From contig NZ_JAHGUP010000019.1 of NCBI RefSeq assembly GCF_001989995.2, positions 1 through 64,000 of the forward strand: a DNA stretch of 64,000 bases, read 5' to 3'. Position numbers and translations under genes: made by a program. Under the pieces are notes generated by a model, which saw only the letters and a list, made by a program, of their open reading frames with translations, was not told where the DNA came from and made no database searches. Each line of letters opens with the position of its first letter. Position 1 is the first letter of the stretch. The stretch comes from Vibrio anguillarum. Lineage in GTDB: Bacteria; Pseudomonadota; Gammaproteobacteria; Enterobacterales; Vibrionaceae. Positions 56,573 through 64,000 of the stretch are shown here, in pieces.

Positions 56573-57361
56573 CTAACGAATAATGCCACGCTCAGTTTTT
56601 TCTAGTAAATCAGTAAAACGCTGAATCGATGGGTACTCTTTCGCCATCTCAACCAATATAGGTAAGACTTCTGCTTGCGTTTTACCTGATCGGTAAATTT
56701 CTTTATACGCTTTTTGTAGCGCGCGAATTTCGGCTTTTTCAAAACCATTTCGCTTCAAACCAACAAGGTTAAGGCCAAATGGTGAAGCATGGTTACCTTG
56801 TGCTAACACGTAAGCAGGGACATCTTGCACCACAGCAGAACAACCACCGATATAGGCATAAGCACCAACGCTACAGAAAGGATGAATCGCCGACAACGCC
56901 ATAACACCAGCATAGTCACCGACCGTCACATGGCCGCCAAGAATTGCGTTGTTACCAATATGCGTATGATTACCAACAATCACATCGTGCGCAATATGGG
57001 CATTCACACACAATAGGTTGTCGTTGCCAACAACTGTTTGTGTTTTATCTTGCATAGTACCACGGTGAATTTGCACCGCTTCACGAATAACATTGCGATC
57101 ACCAATGACAACTCGCGTATCTTCACCACCATACTTCTTATCTTGGTTCTCTTCGCCAATGACGGCGTGAGGGAAAATACGGTTCTCTTCACCAATGACG
57201 GTGTTTCCTTTGATGACCACATGCGACATCACTTCCGTACCTTGGCCAATGCTTACCCCAGAGGTGATGTAAGTAAATGGACCAACCGTGACGTTAGCTC
57301 CGATGATAGCGCCATCTTCAACCACCGCACTTGGGTGGATTTGTGCAGTTTCATGAATCAT
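56573..57361 (-). CDS. lpxA: UDP-N-acetylglucosamine acyltransferase
   Basis: This enzyme starts lipid A synthesis by acylating UDP-GlcNAc from hydroxyacyl-ACP. The product of 262 residues is a left-handed beta-helix with hexapeptide repeats and the catalytic His125 in NAHIAHD. The ATG at 57361 starts 1 nt after the fabZ stop, with GAGAG inside fabZ. A GTG seven codons earlier lies inside fabZ and is less likely. Confidence 0.95.
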   Translation of the reverse strand: MIHETAQIHPSAVVEDGAIIGANVTVGPFTYITSGVSIGQGTEVMSHVVIKGNTVIGEENRIFPHAVIGEENQDKKYGGEDTRVVIGDRNVIREAVQIHRGTMQDKTQTVVGNDNLLCVNAHIAHDVIVGNHTHIGNNAILGGHVTVGDYAGVMALSAIHPFCSVGAYAYIGGCSAVVQDVPAYVLAQGNHASPFGLNLVGLKRNGFEKAEIRALQKAYKEIYRSGKTQAEVLPILVEMAKEYPSIQRFTDLLEKTERGIIR

Positions 57362-57362
57362 A

Positions 57363-57821
57363 TTAAAACTCTCTACGAGCACATTTCATTTCAGCTGAAC
57401 ACACAACTTCACCATCAACTTTCGCTACGCCATTAAACAACGCAATACCACGACGCTCTTTAATGAACTGAACTTCGATGATCAGTTGGTCGCCAGGGCC
57501 TACAGGTTTACGAAACTTCGCATTATCAATACTAGCAAAGTAATACAATTCGTTATCTTTCGGTGCCCCAAAGGTTTTGAATGCTAGTAGGCCCGTTGCT
57601 TGTGCCATTGCTTCTAAAATCAGCACACCTGGAAAAATAGGTAACTGCGGAAAATGACCAGTGAACTGAGGTTCATTAACTGACACATTTTTCAAGCCAA
57701 CAAGGTATTTGCCTTCTTCAAAGTCAATTACACGGTCAATCAACAGAAATGGGTAACGGTGAGGAAGCAGCCTCTGAATTTCAGTGATGTGCATCGTTTT
57801 CGTTTCAGTCGTCAAAGTCAT
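57363..57821 (-). CDS. fabZ: 3-hydroxyacyl-ACP dehydratase FabZ
   Basis: This enzyme dehydrates 3-hydroxyacyl-ACP and competes with LpxA/LpxD for the same substrate. The product has about 152 residues with the catalytic His in [13 protein letters not shown] and Glu in [15 protein letters not shown] take the ATG at 57821 (AGGA just upstream); starts at 57845 or 57794 remain possible. It is tightly coupled to lpxA. Confidence 0.93.
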   Translation of the reverse strand: MTLTTETKTMHITEIQRLLPHRYPFLLIDRVIDFEEGKYLVGLKNVSVNEPQFTGHFPQLPIFPGVLILEAMAQATGLLAFKTFGAPKDNELYYFASIDNAKFRKPVGPGDQLIIEVQFIKERRGIALFNGVAKVDGEVVCSAEMKCARREF

Positions 57822-57863
57822 ATTCCTATACAGTAAAACTTTCAAAAATTATTTGGCATTATA

Positions 57864-57891
57864 GACGAAAAAGACTCGCAATTGGCGAGCC
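57864..57891 (-). terminator. hairpin with U-tract between lpxD and fabZ
   Basis: GGCTCGC pairs with GCGAGTC (one G-U) around a 5-nt loop, followed by TTTTTC on the minus strand, 19 nt past lpxD. A TATAAT follows at once (57858-57863), so a promoter for fabZ-lpxA may overlap. Confidence 0.6.
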
Positions 57892-57910
57892 TAATCGGGA
57901 AAAAGTAGAA

Positions 57911-58942
57911 TTAGGATTCCGCTTCCTGCTCTAAGTACTTTTCAAGTGCTTTAAGTCGCTTGTGCATATCTTCGATACGGTGAACGCGAGCGGCAGTTTT
58001 ACGCCATTCTTTGTTCGGTTGCAACGGAATACCAGAAGAGAACATGCCTTTCTCGGTGATGCTACGCATCACCATCCCCATGCCAGTAATAGTGACCCCA
58101 TCGACAATCTCGATATGGCCATTGATCACCGCACCGCCACCAATAATGCAATATTTACCTATGTGGGTGCTGCCAGCAATGATGGTACCGCCAGCAATTG
58201 CAGTGCCATAGCCAATACAGACGTTATGTGCAATCTGTAATTGGTTATCGAGAATGACGTTATCTTCAATAATCGTGTCATCTAATGCGCCACGATCAAT
58301 TGTCGTGCAGGCACCGATTTCAACTCGATTACCGATCCGGACTGTGCCAATTTGCGGAATTTTAATCCACTCACCTTTCTCATTGGCATAGCCAAAACCA
58401 TCAGAACCAATCACGGCACCTGACTGAATAAGGCACGCCGAGCCAATTTCCACTTCGTGGTAAACGCTGACATTTGCCCACAACTGGGTGTTAGCGCCAA
58501 TTTTGGCGTTTTTACCGATGAAACAGCCAGCACCAATGGAGACGTTATCGCCCAGTTGTACGCCCGTCTCAATGACCGCGTTTGCACCAATAGAAACGTT
58601 CTGCCCTAGCTGGGCATCCGGTGCCACAACCGCAGAAGAGCTGATATCACTCGCAGGTCGCGGTGTAGTGTCCAGCGCTTGCGCCACCTTTGCAAAAGCA
58701 ACGTATGGATCAGCGACGACCAATACATTGGTTGTACACAATTCACGTTCACTAGCCTTGACCATAATCACCGTTGCGCGGCATTGACCAAGGTGTTTGG
58801 TATATTTGGGATTAGAGAGGAAAGTTACGTAACCTTCCTGCGCCTTATCCATAGGTGCAACAGCGGAAACTGTCGCAGAGCCATCACCAAATAGCTCTCC
58901 CTCGGTGATGGTTGCCAATTCGGCTAAAGTCAGTTTTGCCAT
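57911..58942 (-). CDS. lpxD: UDP-3-O-(3-hydroxyacyl)glucosamine N-acyltransferase
   Basis: This enzyme performs the third step of lipid A synthesis. The product has 343 residues. The N-terminal uridine-binding domain is about 1-100. The left-handed beta-helix (about 110-300) has the catalytic His in [13 protein letters not shown], and the C-terminal helix ends in a Glu-rich tail. No good Shine-Dalgarno precedes the ATG; it begins 7 nt after skp and may depend on coupling. Confidence 0.95.
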   Translation of the reverse strand: MAKLTLAELATITEGELFGDGSATVSAVAPMDKAQEGYVTFLSNPKYTKHLGQCRATVIMVKASERELCTTNVLVVADPYVAFAKVAQALDTTPRPASDISSSAVVAPDAQLGQNVSIGANAVIETGVQLGDNVSIGAGCFIGKNAKIGANTQLWANVSVYHEVEIGSACLIQSGAVIGSDGFGYANEKGEWIKIPQIGTVRIGNRVEIGACTTIDRGALDDTIIEDNVILDNQLQIAHNVCIGYGTAIAGGTIIAGSTHIGKYCIIGGGAVINGHIEIVDGVTITGMGMVMRSITEKGMFSSGIPLQPNKEWRKTAARVHRIEDMHKRLKALEKYLEQEAES

Positions 58943-58949
58943 AATAATA

Positions 58950-59459
58950 TTATTTTAGTTGTTTAATTACTTTCTCTGATAGGTTGTAGTCCGGCTTACC
59001 ATATTGCATAGCTTGCACGTCAACAACGATGTCATAACCTTCTTTTTCCGCAACTTTCTTCACTGCGTCTTGAATCACCATGAAGAGTTTTTGCTTCTCT
59101 TCACTCTCACGACGCGCTGAAGCTTGCTCTAACGCTTGCGCTTTGATTTTGTACTTACTGTCTAATTGACCAATTTCAATACGCAGCTTCTCGATCTCAT
59201 CTTGACCTAGCAGTTCGCCATCACGTTTAAGTTTTTCAATTTTGGTTTTTGCTTCAGCTTGAATTGACTGTAGCTCTGCCCCTTTATCTTTAAACTCTTC
59301 TTGTAATTTTTGCAGCACAACTTCTCGTTGAGGTAATGCTTGGAATACTTGCGCGGTATTAATGTAACCTACTTTCTGCGCCGCCTCAGCGGCTTGCGCA
59401 AAAAATGATGAACTCAGTACAACTAGGCCCAATCCTGCCGCTTGAATCGCTTTTTTCAA
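58950..59459 (-). CDS. skp: Periplasmic chaperone Skp (OmpH)
   Basis: This chaperone holds unfolded outer-membrane proteins for BamA. The product has 169 residues with a signal peptide (ending FFAQA, about 23), then [19 protein letters not shown] and long coiled-coil arms (about 45-125). The start codon is TTG at 59459 with AGAGGA 7 nt upstream. No ATG lies near the signal peptide. It follows bamA by 15 nt. Confidence 0.93.
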   Translation of the reverse strand: MKKAIQAAGLGLVVLSSSFFAQAAEAAQKVGYINTAQVFQALPQREVVLQKLQEEFKDKGAELQSIQAEAKTKIEKLKRDGELLGQDEIEKLRIEIGQLDSKYKIKAQALEQASARRESEEKQKLFMVIQDAVKKVAEKEGYDIVVDVQAMQYGKPDYNLSEKVIKQLK

Positions 59460-59474
59460 AATACTTTCCTCTAA

Positions 59475-61907
59475 TTAGAATGTTCTGCCGATCGTGAAAG
59501 TGAAGAACTCTTCATTATCACCTTCATAAATTTTAATAGGTTTGGCAATTGAAAATACCAATGGCCCCATAGGTGACATCCACTGCAGTGCCGCACCATA
59601 AGAAGCACGATAATTCATTGGATCTGAATAATCGTAATAGTACTGATCACCATATCCGAGTTTGACATCTTGGTAATCAAACTCTGTATCCCAGACACTC
59701 GCCATGTCCACAAAGATACTGGTACGAATTTGGCTGCGCGCTTCATCGGAAGCAAATGGCGTCGGGACAATTAACTCAACACTGGCTAGCGCAACCGCGT
59801 TACCACCAACTGAGTCATCTGTTGCGCTATAGCAACGGTTGTTGCCACCATTATTACCATTACAACCCGTCGCATCGTTATAAATCGCTTTCGGTCCTGC
59901 CGAGTTAGAGCCAAAACCACGTAACGTGGTAAAGCCACCAGAATAATAGTTTTCATAAAATGGGAACAAGTTATCGTTACCATCCGTTTTTCCATAACCG
60001 TTACCGTATCCTAAGCGTCCTCTTAGCAAGAGTGAAAACTCATGTTTTTTAGTTAATGGGAAATACTGGCGGACATCGTACTGCGCTTTGAAATACTTTA
60101 CGTCTGAACCTGGCACTGTCATCTTGTAAAAAGCACGTTGATGATTCCCCGCGGTTGGGAATACACCACGGTTTAAATTATTGCGCGTCCATGAAATATT
60201 GATGTCAAAGTCATTGGTGATCAAACTGCCATCATCGCTACGGTTACTCGCTTGAGACTGTAAGAATTGACTAACTTGCACATACTCATCGATATTACCG
60301 ATCTTGTTGTGCGTATAACCGATACCGAGGTCAAAACGGTTTAATTCGTCAAATGGGAAACCCCACGTTAAACTTGTGCCGTAACTTTCATTGGTATAAT
60401 CAACAATACCAGCTTCAGAAGCCTCAAACTGTTTATAGAAAATCTTACCACCCAAACTGACACCATCAAGGTTCCAATAGGGATCACGGTAATCTAAACT
60501 GATGTTCTTTTGATAGTCGTTCATCATGGCATTGATGCCAACTCGATTACCTGAACCAATGAAGTTGTCTTGTTGTAAACCAACCTGAAAACTCACGCCT
60601 GATTCTGTACCATAACCGACACCAAAGTTAACACTACCTGAGTTGGCCTCTTTCACGTTGTACACCAGATCGACTTGGTCTTCACTACCAGGTACACGTA
60701 CGGTTTGCACATCCACTGTTTCAAAGAAGCCAAGACGGTTCAAACGGCTCTTACCCGTATCAATCGCTTTAGAGCTCAGCCAACTGCCTTCCATTTGACG
60801 CATTTCGCGGCGCAAAACTTCATCTTTGGTTGAGTTATTACCGACAAAGCGAATATCACGGACATAGATACGCTTACCCGCTTCCACATGAACAACCAAG
60901 GAAACTTCTTGCGTTTCATCATTAAATTCTGGGATGGTTCGAACTTGAGGATAAGCATAGCCAGCTTCACCCAATACTCGTTTTACATCTTCTTCAAGCT
61001 TGGTCACCAGTGAGCCGTTATAGGTTTCCTCGGCTTCAAACGGGATCAAAGCGGTAAATTCAGCCTCTTTGCCAATCAGCTCTCCGCGGAATTTAACGTC
61101 TTTGATTTTATAAGGCTGACCTTCGCTAATGCCTAAAGTGATATAAACGCCTTTTTTATCAGGAGAAATAGCAACTTGTGTGGAATCGACTTGAAACTTT
61201 AAGTAGCCACGGTCGAGGTAGAAAGAGCGCAAAGCTTCAATATCAGCGGCTAAGACCTGCTTTTGGTATTTATCATCAGAGAGGAAATTCCACCACGCCA
61301 CATCGACATTCAAATTGAAGCGTGACAGTAAATCTTGGTCACTAAACACTTCATTGCCAATAAAGTTGATTTGCTGGATTTTCGCAGAAACCCCTTCACT
61401 GAACACAAATTTAAGGTCAGCACGGTTGCGAGGTAAAGGTGTCACCACCGCTTTTACGGTCGCGTTGTACTTACCCACGCTGTAGTAAAAATCTTCCAAC
61501 CCCTTTTCAATGTTGCTCAAGGTCGTACGATCAAGCGCCTCACCGATGCGGATATTGGATGCATCAAGATTCTGCTGCAACTGCTCTTCTTTGATCGCTT
61601 TATTTCCAGAGAAGGAAACACTTGCAATGGTTGGACGTTCTTTAACCTGAACGATCAGAACGTTGTTGTCTCGTAATACTTTGATGTCTTCAAAGTTGCC
61701 CGAAGTGTAAAGTGCTTTGATAATATCCGCGACATCTTGTGCATCAACGGTATCGCCAATTCGAACGGGCATTTTAAGCAATGCGGCGCCGAGCGCAACG
61801 CGTTGAAGCCCTTCAATTTGAATATCCTGCACTACGAAATTCTCGGCACTATGTGCTGAGAGGCTGGTTGCCAATAGTGTCGCGAAAAGGATCTGTTTCA
61901 TTGCCAT
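59475..61907 (-). CDS. bamA: Outer-membrane protein assembly factor BamA
   Basis: This is the core of the beta-barrel assembly machine. The product has 810 residues. The signal peptide ends SAHSA (about 20), five POTRA domains (about 22-425) follow, and a 16-strand barrel carries the L6 motif LRGFGSN and ends in GRTF (C-terminal Phe). It lies between rseP and skp. Together with lpxD/A/B it makes this a cluster for outer-membrane construction. Confidence 0.96.
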   Translation of the reverse strand: MAMKQILFATLLATSLSAHSAENFVVQDIQIEGLQRVALGAALLKMPVRIGDTVDAQDVADIIKALYTSGNFEDIKVLRDNNVLIVQVKERPTIASVSFSGNKAIKEEQLQQNLDASNIRIGEALDRTTLSNIEKGLEDFYYSVGKYNATVKAVVTPLPRNRADLKFVFSEGVSAKIQQINFIGNEVFSDQDLLSRFNLNVDVAWWNFLSDDKYQKQVLAADIEALRSFYLDRGYLKFQVDSTQVAISPDKKGVYITLGISEGQPYKIKDVKFRGELIGKEAEFTALIPFEAEETYNGSLVTKLEEDVKRVLGEAGYAYPQVRTIPEFNDETQEVSLVVHVEAGKRIYVRDIRFVGNNSTKDEVLRREMRQMEGSWLSSKAIDTGKSRLNRLGFFETVDVQTVRVPGSEDQVDLVYNVKEANSGSVNFGVGYGTESGVSFQVGLQQDNFIGSGNRVGINAMMNDYQKNISLDYRDPYWNLDGVSLGGKIFYKQFEASEAGIVDYTNESYGTSLTWGFPFDELNRFDLGIGYTHNKIGNIDEYVQVSQFLQSQASNRSDDGSLITNDFDINISWTRNNLNRGVFPTAGNHQRAFYKMTVPGSDVKYFKAQYDVRQYFPLTKKHEFSLLLRGRLGYGNGYGKTDGNDNLFPFYENYYSGGFTTLRGFGSNSAGPKAIYNDATGCNGNNGGNNRCYSATDDSVGGNAVALASVELIVPTPFASDEARSQIRTSIFVDMASVWDTEFDYQDVKLGYGDQYYYDYSDPMNYRASYGAALQWMSPMGPLVFSIAKPIKIYEGDNEEFFTFTIGRTF

Positions 61908-61955
61908 ATTTATTCTTGTTATTCCTTGCTACAACTTCTGCCTAATGGTTACAAA

Positions 61956-63314
61956 TCACAGGCGACTAAAATCATTAAATATTGCCACAGCCATCAAAGA
62001 AAAGATGATCGCCCCACCAATTCGGTATCCCATTTCTTGAATCTTCTCTGGGACAGGACGACGAATAACGGCTTCAATTGCAAAAAACAGTAAGTGTCCG
62101 CCATCTAACATTGGCAGTGGTACTAGATTGATAATGCCTAAGTTGACACTAATCAGAGCCAGAAAACCCAAGAAATAGACCAAACCATAGTCAGCGGTAG
62201 TTCCTGCTCCTTTGGCAATCGAAATCGGCCCACTCAGATTATTCAACCCCACATCACCGACCACCAGTTTTTTCAACATGCTGACGGTTAAGTTGATCAC
62301 TTGCTGTGTTTTTTCAACCGCTTTTCCGACTGATTCAAATACACCATATTGCAGCTCAAATCGATAACTTTCCGGCCATTCTGCGACTTTAGGAGCGATT
62401 CCCGCAAAACCTATCGTTTTGCCTTGCGGTAACTCACGAACGTCAGGCGTAAGCTCGATAGTCAAGCGTTGTTCATCACGCACAACAACCAATGAAACTG
62501 GCTGATTGGGATGGCTTTGTATCAACTCCACAACTTGCTGCCAGTGGTTTATCTTCGCACCGTTGGCTTCGATCAAGGTGTCGCCAACTTCTAACCCGGC
62601 CTTCTCTCCGGCGCTGCCTTGAGAAACATTGGTTAGCGTCAGCGATATTTCAGGGACAAATGGTTTAAAACCCAACGCTCCCATAGCAGACTCTGTTTCT
62701 GGGTTAAAGTTCCAAGAGCGGATATCTAATGTTTTGATTTCATCCACACCAATTTCATTATTGGTTCCGACGGTGAGCGTTAATTGTTCATCACCAATAT
62801 GGCTAATCAGCCCCATATTGACCGATTCCCAATCTAAGGTATTCACTCCTGAGACTGCTTTGATCTGCATTCCTGACTCTAAACCCGCTTGAGCGGCGAT
62901 CGATTGCGGGGCAATTTCGCCAATCACAGGCTTTACCGCTGGGACGCCAATTAAGAACACGAGCCAATAGGCAAAAATGGCGAAGAAAAAGTTAAAAGCA
63001 GGCCCAGCACTCACGACAGCGACACGTTTCCACAATGGTTTTTGGTCAAAAGCTAAGGGTTTTAATTCAGCTGGAACATCATCAACACGGCTATCGAGCA
63101 TTTTAACGTAGCCGCCGAGAGGAATCATTGAGAGGTTGTACTCGGTGCCATCTTTGGCTACTCGGCTCCAAAGTGATTTACCAAAGCCAATGGAAAATTT
63201 TTCGACTTTAATTCCGCAGCGACGTGCTACCCAAAAATGACCAAATTCATGCACAGCAACCAATATACCTAACGCAATGATGAAAGAGACGAAATTCCAC
63301 AAAATACCACTCAT
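61956..63314 (-). CDS. rseP: Site-2 intramembrane protease RseP
   Basis: This inner-membrane zinc protease cleaves RseA to release sigmaE. The product has 452 residues with HEFGH (His22, Glu23, His26) in the first helix. Two PDZ domains lie at about 125-200 and 210-300, and the third metal ligand is in [13 protein letters not shown]. Its ATG overlaps the dxr stop by 4 nt (ATGA), giving coupled translation. Confidence 0.96.
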   Translation of the reverse strand: MSGILWNFVSFIIALGILVAVHEFGHFWVARRCGIKVEKFSIGFGKSLWSRVAKDGTEYNLSMIPLGGYVKMLDSRVDDVPAELKPLAFDQKPLWKRVAVVSAGPAFNFFFAIFAYWLVFLIGVPAVKPVIGEIAPQSIAAQAGLESGMQIKAVSGVNTLDWESVNMGLISHIGDEQLTLTVGTNNEIGVDEIKTLDIRSWNFNPETESAMGALGFKPFVPEISLTLTNVSQGSAGEKAGLEVGDTLIEANGAKINHWQQVVELIQSHPNQPVSLVVVRDEQRLTIELTPDVRELPQGKTIGFAGIAPKVAEWPESYRFELQYGVFESVGKAVEKTQQVINLTVSMLKKLVVGDVGLNNLSGPISIAKGAGTTADYGLVYFLGFLALISVNLGIINLVPLPMLDGGHLLFFAIEAVIRRPVPEKIQEMGYRIGGAIIFSLMAVAIFNDFSRL

Positions 63315-64000
63315 AATAAATGCTCTTGTATGATTTGCTGGGCAATAGTGCGCGCCATTCTATCGAGCTCTAACAAGCTTTCCAAGTCATAGCAATGTAA
63401 CTGAGTATGTGCTGCACACACTTTTGACAATACACGTTCATTAACTTGTGCGATATCGGTAAAACGAATTTGCTTATTTAAAAAAGCTTCAACGGCTATT
63501 TCGTTGGCTGCATTTAAAGAGGTGGTGGCATGTTGCCCTTGATAGCAAGCATCAATCGCCAATCCCAAACAAGGATAACGCTCGTAGTCCACATCCATAA
63601 AACTCAAATTACTTAATTTGGTAAAATCCAGTGCCGGAACACCCGCAGTAATGCGTTCTGGATAAGAGAGAGTTAAAGCAATTGGCGTGGACATATCGGG
63701 TTCCCCCATTTGCGCAAGCACCGAACCATCGCGGTACTGCACCATAGAGTGGATCACCGATTGTGGGTGGATTAACACTTTTAATTGCTGTTTCGATGCA
63801 TTAAACAACCACTTAGCTTCAATATATTCCAAACCTTTGTTCATCATGGTAGCGGAATCAACCGAAATTTTCGGCCCCATCGACCAGTTAGGATGAGCAA
63901 TCGCTTGCTGTGGTGAAACATCAGCTAACGAGGATAAATCACTATAGCGAAAAGGGCCGCCAGAACCCGTGAGCAGAATATGTTGCACACCATGTTCTTG
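63311..64000 (-). CDS. dxr: 1-deoxy-D-xylulose 5-phosphate reductoisomerase, C-terminal part
   Basis: This MEP-pathway enzyme makes 2-C-methylerythritol 4-phosphate. Only the last 229 codons are in the window; the frame runs open through the edge (first visible codons [16 protein letters not shown]). Motifs seen are [28 protein letters not shown] (metal and substrate binding) and [16 protein letters not shown]. The GTG at 63988 is internal, not a start. Confidence 0.94.
   Translation of the reverse strand, partial: QEHGVQHILLTGSGGPFRYSDLSSLADVSPQQAIAHPNWSMGPKISVDSATMMNKGLEYIEAKWLFNASKQQLKVLIHPQSVIHSMVQYRDGSVLAQMGEPDMSTPIALTLSYPERITAGVPALDFTKLSNLSFMDVDYERYPCLGLAIDACYQGQHATTSLNAANEIAVEAFLNKQIRFTDIAQVNERVLSKVCAAHTQLHCYDLESLLELDRMARTIAQQIIQEHLL

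Overview
The window is chromosomal DNA of a Vibrio. Two things show this. One is a polar, sheathed-flagellum gene set with the Vibrio H-ring genes flgOPT, flgM/flgN and the paired flagellins flaC/flaA. The other is gene order: the order from the flagellins through flgT, ompA, gltX, copA, copG, chitobiase, upp, purMN, gmhA, fadE, dnaQ/rnhA, gloB, mltD, glnB, tilS, accA, dnaE and lpxD to dxr follows what I recall of V. cholerae chromosome 1. I cannot name the species. No insertion sequence, prophage, integron cassette or CRISPR array was found; this is mostly core genome.

Layout: (1) 1-765, a tRNA array (Leu-Gln-Leu-Gln-Leu-Met-Leu) with repeated structured spacers. (2) 0.9-21.1 kb, a flagellar and chemotaxis block: flaC, flaA, flgKL, flgFGHIJ, flgBCDE and cheVR on the minus strand, flgA-flgMN on plus, then flgOP (minus) divergent from flgT (plus). 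(3) 21.1-31.6 kb: tRNA-Arg(CCT), an unrecognised small gene, ompA, gltX, the copper operon copA-copG behind a CueR-type promoter, and a lipoprotein chitobiase. (4) 31.1-32.4 kb: tRNA-Pro followed by about four 113-114 bp tandem repeats that each carry a copy of the tRNA 3' end, and a 46-aa membrane protein. (5) 32.4-50 kb, housekeeping: rluF, upp, purMN, yafJ-like, gmhA, fadE, TIGR03503-type protein, dnaQ/rnhA, yafS-like, gloB, mltD, a YIP1-type protein, an EEP protein, glnB, cytochrome c, tilS. (6) 50-64 kb, minus strand: accA, dnaE, rnhB, lpxB, lpxA, fabZ, lpxD, skp, bamA, rseP and the 3' part of dxr, i.e. lipid A and outer-membrane biogenesis coupled to fatty-acid synthesis and replication.

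The flagellar block carries readable promoters that fit the Vibrio hierarchy. I found sigma54 -24/-12 elements before flaA, flgK, flgF, flgB, flgO and flgT, and sigma28 elements before flaC and flgM. Early rod/hook genes and the major flagellin therefore sit under sigma54 (FlrC in Vibrio). The anti-sigma factor FlgM and the secondary flagellin are read by sigma28 after hook completion.

The least expected structures are non-coding: the tRNA-Pro tandem repeats, the covarying stem-loops before each tRNA-Leu, back-to-back sigma54 promoters between flgO and flgT, a palindrome in the flaA leader, a hairpin with U-tract in the rluF leader, and terminators inside the lpx gene cluster. I did not find a clear new protein-coding system. 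The best unexplained gene is the small ORF after tRNA-Arg at 21330-21887.
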